Positions 1 through 12,481 of a DNA stretch of 64,000 bases are shown one piece after another (within the stretch, counting starts at the first letter, position 1; every line of letters begins with the position of its first letter). Location: assembly GCA_016713135.1 (NCBI GenBank), contig JADJPR010000020.1, positions 1 to 64,000 of the forward strand, written 5' to 3'. The notes below the pieces were generated by a model that was not told where the DNA came from, ran no database searches, and worked only from the letters and a program-made list of their open reading frames with translations. Origin of the DNA: Rhodanobacteraceae bacterium (GTDB lineage: Bacteria; Pseudomonadota; Gammaproteobacteria; Xanthomonadales; SZUA-5). A program made the position numbers and the translations under genes.

Positions 1-1654
1 CCTGCGCCTGTCGGCCGCGGTGATCGACAGCACGCGATGGCGTGGTGGTCACCGACCTCAGCGCTCGCATCATTACGTTCAATCGCGCCTATTGCCGAGA
101 TCACCGGCTATCGGAGTCCGGTTGCTCGGGCAGAACCCGCCGCCTACTGCGGTCCGGGCGCCACGACGACCGCTTCTTCGCCGACATGTGGGCGGACATT
201 GGCGGCAAGGGCCGCTGGCAGGGGCGAGATCTGGAGCCGTCGGCGCAACAGCGAAGTCTTCCCGAGTGGCTGACGATCAGCGCCGTGCGCGACGAGAGGC
301 AGGCGTTTGCGGCACTACGTCGGCGTGGTCACCAGGCATCTCGCGGCTGGAAGCAGACCGAGGGCCGAACTGGCGCGCCTGGCGCACTTCGACCCGCTCA
401 CCGGGCTGCCCAATCGACTGCTGGCGCAGACACACGGCTGGAGTACGCCGTCAGCCGCGCCGGGCACGACGGGCATCGGCTGGCCCCGCTGTTCATCGAC
501 ATGGACGCTTCAAGACGGTCAACGATAGCCTCGGCCATCAGGTGGGCGACGAGCTGCTGTGCGCCGTCGGCGAGCGCTTCCGCCCACCGGCGGCACCAGC
601 GACACGGTCGCGCGCCTGCGGCGACGAGTTCCTGGTGATCGTCGAGGCGTGGGTAACGCGCGCGCCGCCGGCGATGTCTCTCGCGCGCCACTCTGCTCTC
701 GACGCTGAGTAGCCCTTCCTGCTGCCCAGCGGTCACGGGGTCTTCGCCGACGCCGGCATCGGCATCAGCCTGTATCCCGGGATGGCAGCACTGCCACCGA
801 CCTGGTGCGCTGCGCCGACACGGCGATGTATCGCCAAGGACCTGGGCCGCAACACCTTCCCATTTCACACGCCGAGCGCTGGTCGACGCCGCCAGCGACC
901 GCCTGGAACTCAAGGGCCGCCTGCGCCGCTTGCTCGCGCGCGGCGAGTTCGAAAGATCCATTACCGGCCGCTGCTCGACTGCGACAGCACCCGCATCATG
1001 GGCGTCGAGGCGCTGGTGCGCTGGCAGCCACCGGGCGAGCCGATGGTCTACGGGCCGCTTCATCCCGCTGGCAGAAACCGGCCTGGTTTCGCGCTCGGCG
1101 ACTGGGTGCTGGAGACCGCCTGTCGCCCGGGTCCTGCAGCGCGCGCCGCAGCGCCTCGTCGGATCTGCGCCTGTGCGTCAACCTGTCGGCGCGCCAGTTG
1201 CGCAACCGGAGTTCCCGGACCGGCTGACGTGTGTGCTCGCCGACACCGGCCTCGCCAGACGCGTTGGAGCTGGAGATCACCGAATCCCATCCTGATCGAC
1301 CACGGCACCATGGTGATCGGCACCCTGCGCCGCTGCGCGGCTGGGCGTGCGCGTCGCCATCGACGATTTCGGCACCGGCTACAGCTCGCTCGCCTACCTC
1401 AAGCGCCTGCCATGGACGCTGAAGATCGACCGCAGCTTCGTGGCCGACATCCCCAGCCACAAGGCGGCGCGGGAGTCGCCGCGCCATCATCGCGCTCAGC
1501 CACCCCTGCACCTCGACATCCTTGCCGAAGGCGTCGAGACCAGGCCAGCTCAATTCCTGCGCGCGCGGCGGCTGCGACCATTTCCGGGGCTACGATCAGC
1601 CCCGCGGTCGCGCCGAAGAAACTCGCCGCCGCCACCTCACCCGGCCACGCCTGA
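1..1654 (+). pseudogene. broken PAS-GGDEF-EAL cyclic-di-GMP signalling gene, 5' end outside window
   Basis: Pieces of a cyclic-di-GMP turnover protein can be read in order, but only by switching frame many times. From about 42 there is a PAS-like stretch (VVTDLSARIITFNRAYC). From about 370 comes the start of a GGDEF domain (FDPLTGLPNRLL), then a LFIDMD strand near 490 and GDEFLVI near 620. The EAL domain follows: VEALVRW near 1005, a DFGTGYSSLAYLK helix near 1365, IDRSFVADIP near 1427, and a final tail ending with a stop at 1652-1654. At least eight frame changes are needed. The family makes (GGDEF) or degrades (EAL) cyclic-di-GMP at the membrane. Either the gene has decayed or this end of the contig has many indel errors. 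The domain identities are solid; the coding state is not. Confidence 0.75.
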
Positions 1655-1698
1655 TCCACCCTCGCACTCACACCACCAGCGCTTACAATCTCCAACCC

Positions 1699-1774
1699 CG
1701 CGGCGTAGCTCAAGTGGTAGAGCAACTGATTTGTAATCAGTAGGTCGGGGGTTCGATTCCCTCCGCCGGCACCA
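1699..1774 (+). tRNA. tRNA-Thr (anticodon UGU)
   Basis: A 76-nt cloverleaf can be folded: D arm from 1708, anticodon stem ACTGA/TCAGT enclosing the loop TTTGTAA (anticodon TGT, reading ACA), variable loop TAGGTC region, T arm with GTTCGATTCC, and an encoded CCA at 1772-1774. The discriminator base is A. The two outer acceptor pairs do not match: 5' CG faces 3' GC read as C-C and G-G, whereas GCCGGCG would be expected from the 3' strand. That may be a sequence error, since the gene just upstream is full of frame breaks. A run of seven T residues follows at 1797-1803. The restriction island begins directly downstream. Confidence 0.88.
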
Positions 1775-2000
1775 GCTTAATCAATGGTTTGGAGCGTTTT
1801 TTTAGAGAGCGTGGCTTTTGCTGAGTCAGCATGGAGTCAGCAAATGATTGCGTTCCGGGTGCATGCACAGCGCCTTCCCTGATCACGCGGCTGCCGTGCC
1901 AAAGACCGATTCACGTTCGAGACTGCGCCCAATAGGTCGGTCCCAGCAGTCTCGGTCGCATGACCTCCTCGCGAGTGGGTTTGAGTAAACGCGCCGGCCA
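1775..2000. other. gap between tRNA-Thr and the restriction island
   Basis: No gene is supported here. The gap holds a seven-T run (1797-1803), a perfect 13-base palindrome TGCTGAGTCAGCA at 1819-1831, and the direct repeat GAGTCAGCA at 1823-1831 and 1834-1842. Such a spot just 3' of a tRNA is a common place for island attachment sites, but I found no second copy of the tRNA 3' end on the far side of the island and no integrase. Confidence 0.4.
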
Positions 2001-2694
2001 TCAGCACTTTTCCACTTCCGCACCACGCGCGGCCAACCAACCCTTGCGCAGCTCGTAGTCCGGCATTGCCCTCTCAATCCGGCGCCAAAACTCTGGAGTG
2101 TGGTGTGCCTCGTGCAGGTGCGCCAGTTCGTGCACGACGACGTACTCGGCGATCCGCGCGGGCAGCAGGATCGTTTTCGAGTGGAAGCAGAGCCACCCGC
2201 CCTTGCGGGAGGAGCCCCAGCGGGACCCAAGGTCTTGAACCTTGACGCCGGTTGGTTCAACTTGCATCCGTGCTTGGTAGGCGTCCACCTGACGTGTCAG
2301 CCAGGCGCGAGCGTGCTGGCAGTACCAGCGCACCATGTGCACCTGTCCATCGCGCGCAAGACCTGCCGGCATGAGGAAGCGTCCGGCATGCAGTTTCACG
2401 GCCGTATCGGACTCGGGGACCAGCTTCAGGCGATAGCTGCGTCCGAGGTAGGCAAACCCCTCGCCGTCGACAAATTCCTTGGTGCGGGTGTGCGGCCCCA
2501 GTGCGTCTTTCCTCGCCAGTTGCCTGTAAACCCACATGCGCTTGCGATGGACGAAGTCGCGCAGCTTGGCGACTGGCACCTCGGGTGGCGCGGACAGGAT
2601 CAGCTCGCCGCCGCGATCGACAGTGATCTCCAAGTGCGCCGCCGCTGCTGCGGCGCAGTTCGAAGGTCAGATCGTGCACGGTCAGCGTAGTCAC
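2001..2694 (-). CDS. YgjP-like zinc metallopeptidase (DUF45), apparent frameshift near 2650
   Basis: The main part, from an internal ATG at 2633, encodes 210 residues with the zinc-binding signature HELAHLHEAHH followed by EFWRRIERAMPDY, the hallmark of the YgjP/DUF45 group of small soluble metallopeptidases. The preceding LGSRWGSSRKGG stretch is also typical of the family. A natural N-terminus (MTTLTVHDLTFELRRS) lies one frame away, starting at a GTG at 2694. That GTG overlaps the hsdR stop as GTGA, so the two were probably translationally coupled. A one-base change in the GCCGCCGCTGCTGCGGCG tract near 2645-2660 would join the parts into about 230 residues. Members of this family often travel with type I restriction loci; their substrate is unknown. 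Family call is firm, intactness is not. Confidence 0.85.
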
Positions 2695-5600
2695 GACTTG
2701 ATCAGCCGTTCGTGGTTGGCGCGTGCGAGTTCCATCAGCCGGTCGACGAGCGCTTCGATCTGCGGTGTCGGCAGCAGCCTCGACGCCATCAGGATCGCGA
2801 AAACGCGCGATCCGAGCGCTTCCTGCGCGGGCAATCTGTTCGGGCGCCAGAAGTTCGGCACCAGTTCCGCGGCGATGATGTCGACAACCTCCACGGCAAG
2901 GTCAACCAGGCGCTTGCGCTCGGTGTCGTTGGACGCCCGGTCACCCGCGGCGGCATCAATGATCAGGCGCAGGAACGGCCCATAGTGCTCCGGCAGTTCC
3001 GGGATATCCGGGTCAGGTGTCACGTGCCCGCTGCGAATCTCGTCGACCAATCCCTGGAGCGCCTTGGTCAGCTCGTCCCACTGCTCACCCAGCCGCGTCA
3101 GCAGCTCCCGCAGACGCTCGCTGAGCTTGCGGTAGGCGACTGGGTCCTGATCGATGTGCTCGCGGATATGGGCGCGGATGGCGTGCTCCATCTCGGAGGC
3201 CTTGGCGCGGTCGTTGGGCTCGCGCGCCAGCTTGCTGCCGAAATCGGCATCGGTCAGCGACACCGGCGGGATCTTCCGGATCGACACCCATCGAAACCAC
3301 ATGGTCGTCGATCAGCTTGCGCACCTTGGCGCCGATGTCCTTGCCCAGCACGGGCGTGTCGCGGTAGCGGTTACGGGCGCGGGCGTAGATGAAGGCCAGT
3401 TGCTTGGCATCCGGCGCGAAGGGCAGGCCCTCGGGACGCGGCAGCACCACATCCAGCATGTCGAGGAACTGCTTCAGCTTGACCGCGAACTCCGCACGCA
3501 GGCGTTCGTTGACCAGGAGTTCCACGCAGGTCTCGTGATCGCCGAGGTCATCGATGCCGCGGCTGCGGAAGATCTCCAGCACGCGCAAATGGCGGTCGCG
3601 CAGCACCGGGACCTCGTCCTTCAGGCTCTGCAGCGCGCCCTCGATGTCCTCGTCCGCGTAGACCTTGAGCGCGTCCCTGAGGTGGTGTGCCAGTCCGAAG
3701 TAATCCACCACGATGCCGAACTTCTTGCCGCCTCCGGTGCGATTCACCCGCGCAATGGTCTGCAGCAACTCTGCTTCGCGGATTGGCCGGTCGAGGTACA
3801 TCACACCCTCGATGGGTGCGTCGAAACCGGTCAGCAGCATCGACTTGACGATCAGGAAGGCGAGTGGGTCCGCCCTGCCCGGATCGGTGTGGATCAGCGG
3901 CTTCTTGAAGCGCTTGATGCGAAATTCCTGCGCGGCACCGTCTGTCCAGGGCTTCCACTGCAGGATCGTCGTTGTTGCCGCCCGAGATGACCGGCGCAAA
4001 TTCAATTCGGGCCAGCAGGTCGCGGTAACGCCAAGCCTGCACTTTCGCCTGCACCACCGGCGCGCGCCGGCACAAAGCTTCGTCGTCGAGCGCCTTGTCA
4101 TCGCCGCTCAGGGCATGGGCTTCCGTCAGCAACTCTTCGCGCGCGGCGAGCAGCGCATTCAGGTAGCGCACCACGGCGAGGCGGCTGTAAGCCACCACCT
4201 GGGCCTTGAGTCCGTTCGGCAGAATGTGGGTGACGTAATGGCGCAGCATGTCGCGCGCCTTGTCCCGTATCAGGTCCGGCGCCTCGAAGATCTGGCCTTT
4301 GGTGGCGTACTTCTGCTTGATCGCCTCCAGCTCTTCGGGCGTGTGCTCGCGAAACAGGTCCTCGAACAGATCGTCGAGGCTGGCGCCGTCTTTCACGGCG
4401 CCGTGTGCGGTGCGGCCTTCGTAGAGGATGGGGACGATGGCGCCGTCGGCCTCCGCTTCGCGGATCGTGTAGCGATCGATGAACTCGCCGAAGATCTCGT
4501 GCGTGCGCTTCTTGTCGCCCATCAGGATCGGCGTGCCGGTGAACCCGATGCGCGCGCAGTTGGGGAGCCCCGCCTGCAGCGCGGCCTGAAGATCGCCCGC
4601 CTGGCTGCGGTGCGCCTCATCGACCAGCACCAGGATGCTGTCGTCGTCGTTCAGTACATCGCTGACGTAGCCCGGCGACTTCGGCGCGCCGATCTCGGCA
4701 GCGGGCAGGTCCTCCTTGCGCAATCCAGGCTCACCGGCGGCATCGCCGCGCTGTTTCTGGATCATGCCGAACACCAGGCCAGGGCTCTTGCGACGCAGCT
4801 GATTGCGCAAGGCGTGGGTGGACGTCGCAATCTCGACAGTCTCGCCGGACAGCGCCGCGGTTTCGGAGAGCTGGTCCTCCAGATCGGTCCGGTCCGTGAC
4901 TACGACCACCTTGAACCGTCGCAACCGCGGATCCGTGCGCAGCTTGCGGATCAGGAACACCATGGTCAGGCTCTTGCCGGACCCTTGGGTGTGCCAGACG
5001 ATGCCGCCGCGGCGGTCGTGTTCGCCGTCCTGCACGCGGGTCTTGCCGGTGCGCAGGCGCTCGATGGCGCGAGAGACTGCGCGGTACTGTTGGTAACGGC
5101 AGACCGACTTCACGGTCTGACCTTCGATGGTCATGAACAGCGTGAAATGCCGGATGATGTCGAGCAGGTGCGCCGGCGACAGCAGGCCAGCCACCAGCCG
5201 CTCCTGCTCGGACAACTGATCCTTGCCCAATGCCGCGGCCACCTCGCTTTCGGTGCCGTGGCCATCAGGGCCGATCACGGTCTTCCAGGCGCCGTAGTGA
5301 CGAAACTCCGCGCCGATGGTGCCAACGCGTGCTTCGTCGAAGCTGCTGGCGATCAGCAACTGGTTGCTGTGGAACAGCGGCTCATTGCCCTCGTTGTCGT
5401 CCACCTCGCCATTGGCGCGCCGCTGGTTGCTGTAGCGCCGCAACTGGTCGATCGCATCGGCCAGCGGCTCGGGCACGCTGGGGCTCTTGCACTCGATCAC
5501 CACCAGCGGAATGCCGTTCACCAGCAAGACCACGTCCGGCACGATGAAGGCCTTGCCGCGGTTGTAGCCGGGCGGACAGTCGACTCGGAACTGATTCACC

Positions 5601-5989
5601 ACCGTGAACTCGTTGCGTTCCGGTTGCTCCCAGTCGATGTAGTGGATGGTCTGGCCGCGGCCGCCATCCCAACCCGGCAGCCCTTCAACCGTGATCCCGC
5701 CGAGCAGCAACTCGGTGGCGACGCGGTTGGCCTCGATCAGCCGATGCGCCGGGATTCGCGTCAGCGCGCCCACGGCTTGAGACAGACGTTCGTCATCCAG
5801 CCAGGGTTGTCCATCGCGCAGGTTCAGCGCACGCATCTGGCGCCGCAGCGTGGCTTCCTGGATGACTTCTGTGAAGCTGGTCCGTCCGGTGCGGGCAGGA
5901 AGGTCTAGATCGCCCTCCACGTAGCACCAGCCCATCGACAGCAACTGTTCGATGAGGGGGCGCTCGACTTCATCCAGTTCCCAGCCCAT
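2691..5989 (-). CDS. hsdR: type I restriction enzyme endonuclease/translocase subunit HsdR, two apparent frameshifts
   Basis: HsdR cuts DNA after ATP-driven translocation in complex with HsdM and HsdS. The first 2 kb reads cleanly from ATG 5989. A PD-(D/E)xK nuclease core (PDVVLLVNG then VVIECKS) lies near residues 170-190, Walker A (WHTQGSGKSLTM) and the DEAH box (LVDEAHRS) mark the SF2 translocase, and GFTGTPI follows. Frame is lost near 3970, just after FAPVISGGNND, and resumes with WKPWTDGAAQEFRIKRF and the helicase part LLTGFDAP...QTIARVNR. A second shift near 3285 leads into the C-terminal helical part that ends LARANHERLIKS. Rejoined, the protein is about 1,100 residues, normal for HsdR. 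If the shifts are real, the endonuclease is dead and only methylation would remain. The stop overlaps the start of the metallopeptidase gene. Confidence 0.9.
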
Positions 5990-6058
5990 TCGCGTCCCGT
6001 GTTCGCGCTAGGTGATTGATTTGTCGTGTGAAACCTGAAACTGATGAGCGGTGTACAG

Positions 6059-6112
6059 ATCCGATTTCATCCGTTCCCATCCGATTTCATCCATTCCCAT
6101 CCGATTCTTTCC
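6059..6112. repeat. 20-bp tandem repeat, 2.7 copies
   Basis: The 20-base unit ATCCGATTTCATCCGTTCCC occurs at 6059-6078, again with one change at 6079-6098, and as a 14-base partial copy at 6099-6112. It fills the only sizeable gap inside the restriction operon, between the accessory ATPase gene and hsdR, and lies upstream of hsdR on the minus strand. Confidence 0.85.
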
Positions 6113-6135
6113 AGTCACAACCGCGCTGACTGCGA

Positions 6136-8063
6136 CTACGGCGCCCGACCCAACCGATAGGCCGATGACCGCCCGGCGCCTTCAAGCACCAGCAGCCCGG
6201 ATGCCTTCATGCGCTTGAGCAAGTCCTTGGCCTGCCCGTCAGAAAGTCGGCACAGCCCCATTACGTCTGCTCGCCTGATGAGGCCATGCTGCCGCGCGTA
6301 GTTCAACACCATCTGTTCGTGCTGGATCGGCGTGAAGCCGGCCTGTCGCGTGTAGGCAGCCTTGTCGCCGGCCAGTCGATAGACGTCGGCCGACAGGGTG
6401 TAGCTGCGCCCTCGGTTGGCGCCATGCGCTTCCACCATGCCGGCCTCGCTCAGCGCTTCCAATGTGCGCTTGGCCTGCGCTGCGTCGCGCTGGATGTGGC
6501 CCGCCAGTTCTTCGGCGCTGACACGCTTCAGGTCACGCAGGGCAGCCAGCGCGATCAGGCTGTCGATGGGGAGCTCGGTGCCGCGATTTCGCTCGGCGTC
6601 GACCACCAGGCGCCGGAAGTCGAGATCGGCAGGGACAACGGGCAGGCGCAGCACCACGTCCTGACGGCTGGTGCGGCTGTAGTCGGGTGCCGGTCGGCCG
6701 AACTTGTGCATCCCGCGGTAGATCTTGTCGACACCGCGCCCGGAGCGCTCGACGACGCCGATGCGCTTCATGGCGTCGGCCAACTGCGGGTTGCGCGGGT
6801 GCGGTTCGATGGTCAGCAGGTTTGCCAGGGTCACGCCGTCGACCAGTCCGCCGGGGTTGCTGACGACCAGCGCCTCGTCTTCCAGGCGCACATGGACGGC
6901 GCCCAGGCGGTGGTAGTCGCGATGGATCAGCGCGTTGGCGACAGCTTCACGGAACGCGCCCATGTCGACCATCGGCACCGGCACGCGGAACAGGCCTACC
7001 TGCAGTTCTTCTTCCGGGTTGTAAGGGCGGAAGTTGGTCTCCAGCCAGTCCAGCGCCTTCAGCAGCGGGAAGCGGCGGAACTCGTTGAAGCGGACGGCTT
7101 CGCGGGCGAGGACCTGGAAAGCGAATTCGTGCGTGGGGACCAGTGTGCGCAGGGATTGTTCGCGGCCGATCAGCAGCAGGCCGGTGAGCGTGGGCACGCG
7201 TGCGCCGTCGGGTTGGCGGGCGGTGAGGCCGAGGGCGCCGTCGAGGGCTTCGTCGTCGAGTTCCAGCAGTACGCGGTCGCCGCCGTATTGCTGCACGCTC
7301 TGGCGCAGGCGTTCGCGTTCGAGCGGGTCGAAGTCGGCCAGCGTGGCGCCGGCCACCGGCTGCGCCGGAGGCATCCATCAGGCCGAAGCTGGTGGCGCGG
7401 CTGGCGCGGTCGTGCGGCAGCATGGCGACGCATTCGGGGGTGCCGTCGACCTTGAGGCGGCGGCGGAGGTAGACGCCGGCGGTGGTGGCGACTTCGCTGC
7501 TGGCCTTGGGGACGCGGATGCGGGCGACGGTGACGCCGTTGACGGCGATGGCCTCGACGCTGACCGCCAGCGACGGCGAGGTGCGCGCGGCGACGAGTGC
7601 GGCGAGGCCGGTCAGGGATTGGTGATCGGTATGCAGGCCGCTGGCGCTGCCGTCGTCTTCGACGCCCAGCAGCCTGTCGGGCTTTCGGCGTGAGATGCGT
7701 TGTGCGGATGGGCGGATGGAGCGGGGGCCTCCATTGGCAAGCGTCGCAACGCAGCGACGCCGCCCCCAGCGCCCCACGCAAAGGGGGCCGGTGCGCTGCG
7801 TCGTCTGGAAAGTTGAATCGAATCCAAGTTCGAGCCGAAGACAGGTTGAAGTCGACCGCCAAAAGGACTTCCGGCGCACTCACGCGGAAAGTCCGACAGG
7901 CTGCACGCCACAACTCGCCGCCGTCGGTGTTGGCCAGGCACACCAGGGCTTCGACCAATTCGCTGTCCGGAAGGCGATGCGAGTCGCGCTTGAACTCTAT
8001 GGTCAGCGTTTCCTTGGCTGGCAGCGCGTCGACGGTCATGGCGGTTGGCGCTTGGGTGGTCAT
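6136..8063 (-). pseudogene. AlbA_2 / HATPase_c_4 accessory protein of the restriction operon, interrupted
   Basis: The start ATG at 8063 overlaps the hsdS stop as ATGA. The N-terminus (TLTIEFKRDSHRLPDSELVE, then CLANTDGGELW) is an AlbA_2-type domain. It is cut after GGELW by a 234-bp element (7670-7903). The domain resumes in another frame as LGVEDDGSASGLH and runs to GLMDASGAA near 7375, where a second frame change leads into the 412-residue C-terminal part. That part has FREAVANALIHRDY and VSNPGGLVDG (GHKL-type ATP-binding), RSGRGVDKIYRGM, and winged-helix-like segments at the end. This is the COG2865 architecture often found inside type I restriction operons, usually annotated as a regulator or ATP-binding protein. 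With the insertion in place a full-length product cannot be made; the 6136-7374 part could be a separate shorter product. Confidence 0.85.
7670..7903. mobile_element. MITE-like 234-bp insertion with 25-bp terminal inverted repeats
   Basis: The 25 bases at 7670-7694 and the reverse complement of 7879-7903 match at 23 of 25 positions (both begin CAGCCTGTCGG on their outer ends). The segment sits exactly between the two halves of a conserved AlbA_2 domain: the protein reads GGELW on one side and LGVEDDG on the other. The inserted length is not a multiple of three, so it also shifts the frame. There is no room for a transposase, so it would be a non-autonomous element. No clear target-site duplication is visible; four extra bases (7904-7907) lie between the right repeat and the host gene. 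An internal hairpin (GCGTCG...CGACGC) is present. Confidence 0.75.
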
Positions 8064-9374
8064 GCGCTGGCCGGGGCAGCCTGAAGCAGTGGGGTGACGC
8101 GGACGCGGCCGGTCAGGAGGTCGTCCATGAGGCCGGTCCTCGCCAGCTTGATCTTTTCCAACGTCAGCTTCTCAGCGGCAATTCGACCATTGCTCGTTTC
8201 GATGATGTCGGCGATCCGCGTGGCTTCATGCGCTTCAGGTGCGGCGAGCGGGATACGCCGAACATCTCGCAAATTGATGCCTTGAACCGCTACGCCGAGA
8301 GTGTGGGTTGCAATGAAGCTGGAGGGACTTGGCATTGCCAAGTATTCGCGGACGAATCGCGAATCGAGTCTTGAGACTTCGATCCGCGCCGTGTCCTGAG
8401 TGATGTTTGCGCCATCAAGCTGCGCGGGGACGAAAGCCGTGCGTCCGACCGACCCGCGGATGGTGAAGAGCAGGTCGCCGCAGCGTAACCGAGATCGCTT
8501 GTATTCGCGGTCGATCGCCGGACTGGTCAACAGGAGCTGGTCCAAGCGGATGCTCCCTCCGACGATGTCTTTGACTTTTACTACCGGCACGCCGCCCTCA
8601 TGACCCTGTCCGGGCATAAGGATGCCGTAGACGATCGGCCTTCGCTGGTCGACAAGATCATTCAGAGTCACGGCAGACCACTCTGTAGGAATCCACCCCA
8701 GCGGCGAGACCTTGTAGAGATCGGGCGCTTGGCTCTGTGGCGGGCGCAGTTCGCCGTTGGCGTCGATGCCGCGGGTCAGCAGGTCGTGCAGCAGCCCCTG
8801 CTTGACCAGCTTGAGCTTCTCGATGACCGCCTCGGTCTGGCGAATGGTGGTGTCGAGATTGTCGAGGATTTCGGCAATCAACCGGCGCTCGTGGAGGGGC
8901 GGGACCGGAACTTCAATCTTTCCAAGTTCAGCCCCTGAGACCTCCAGAAAAGTCGTGCCTGATGCTCGGCGCTTGAGCTCGGGTTTGAGCTTTTCCGTGA
9001 GGTAGTAATAGAACGGAGCGTCAGCGCCGCTCACGAAAACCAGCGACTTGAAGCCTTGGTTCGTCGTCATCGGCACCGCGTTGATCGCGCGCGCGCCGAG
9101 AGTGGCGCGCGTCGTGATCATCAAGGAGCCCGGGGGCAGAACCGTTGCGCCGCTTCCGGCAAGGCCAAGCTCAGAAATGCGTTCCCGTGTCTCGCTGAGG
9201 TACGCAGAGCCTTCCCGGCTGACTTCGCCGGGAGTAACCCACGGAATCTCGCCGCCCCAGAGGCTGGACACGTCTCGACTTGGCGTACCACCGCCCACGA
9301 CCTTTGCCATGACTGAGATTCGCTCGACCTGCCAATCTGTCGGCAGATCGCGCAAGAAGGCTCCGTAGGCTGAT

Positions 9375-9385
<11 letters not shown>
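8060..9385 (-). CDS. hsdS: type I restriction-modification specificity subunit HsdS
   Basis: HsdS gives the methylase and the nuclease their DNA target. The 441-residue protein has the usual pseudo-dimeric layout: a first target-recognition domain (about residues 15-165), a conserved helix (EILDNLDTTIRQTEAVIEKL followed by KQGLLHDLLTRGID) near 170-210, a second recognition domain (about 230-385), and a closing helix with MDDLLTGRVRV. The repeated LLHDLLT/LMDDLLT ends match each other, as in other HsdS proteins. I chose the ATG at 9385 (MATESAYG); it overlaps the end of hsdM by 11 bases. The earlier in-frame start at 9451 lies deep in hsdM. The stop overlaps the next start as ATGA. The target sequence cannot be predicted from the protein alone. 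Confidence 0.93.
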
Positions 9386-11831
<2,446 letters not shown>

Positions 11832-12007
11832 GGGTGAGGCGCGCGCCGGAGTTGGGAGCGCCTGAGGATAGCTTCGGCATCGCGCTGAGGCGCGCGGCGC
11901 TTGTGGTCGGACCGGGTGCCCGCTACTTGCCGCGCATGCTCTTGAGGGCAGAGATCGAATGGCAGATTTCGGCCATGCGCGCCAAAACGGAACCACATTG
12001 ACGGGTG

Positions 12008-12340
12008 TTACCGGACAAGCTCAACGGGATGTTCGCTGCCGTCAGCACCCATCGCTGTTGCTTCGATCTCGTCGCCTTCCGGCCGCGGATAGTGCGCCGC
12101 CAGTTCATCCGGCAAGTCATGCGACCAGCCCAGGATTGCAGCCATGTCGGTCAGGCTCTTGGTGGGCTCCGGCCCAAGGTCCCACGCCCAAGGTACCGGG
12201 TGGGCGCTCACGCTTGGCCACTTCGCCATCTCCAGAACTCGCGCGGCATCCGGGCCGGACACCTCACCGGTTGCCACGTCCCAGTCAAACACCAGCGGCG
12301 CTTCATTGCGAACGAGAGGCTTCAACTCGAAGCGCTTCAT
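12008..12340 (-). CDS. small acidic protein of unknown function
   Basis: This 110-residue product starts MKRFELKPLVRNEAP and has tryptophan-rich segments (VFDWDVATGEV, VPWAWDLGPEP) and an acidic C-terminal half. I do not recognise the family. It lies upstream of hsdM in the same direction, 176 bp away, so it may be the first gene of the island or its boundary. A second minus-strand frame (11923-12120) overlaps its 3' end. A single base change near 12030 would swap the last residues for a longer tail (TRQCGSVLARMAEICHSISA), so a frameshift is possible given how common frame breaks are here. Expression is unproven. Confidence 0.5.
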   Translation of the reverse strand: MKRFELKPLVRNEAPLVFDWDVATGEVSGPDAARVLEMAKWPSVSAHPVPWAWDLGPEPTKSLTDMAAILGWSHDLPDELAAHYPRPEGDEIEATAMGADGSEHPVELVR

Positions 12341-12481
12341 GACCGGGGAACCTTTCCGGATTTCTTACCCGAAAGTATGCACCCAGCCTCGGGACGAATC
12401 GGGGGCACATAGACCCCGGACGCTCTTCCGACAACTCGCCAACCAGACAATCAATCCCTGATCAGCCTTCTTCGACGCCTG

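Noticed and set aside
11923..12120. 65-residue minus-strand frame overlapping the small unknown gene
   Set aside because: Overlaps the better candidate at 12008-12340 by 113 bases. It may be the shifted tail of that gene but is not supported as a separate gene.
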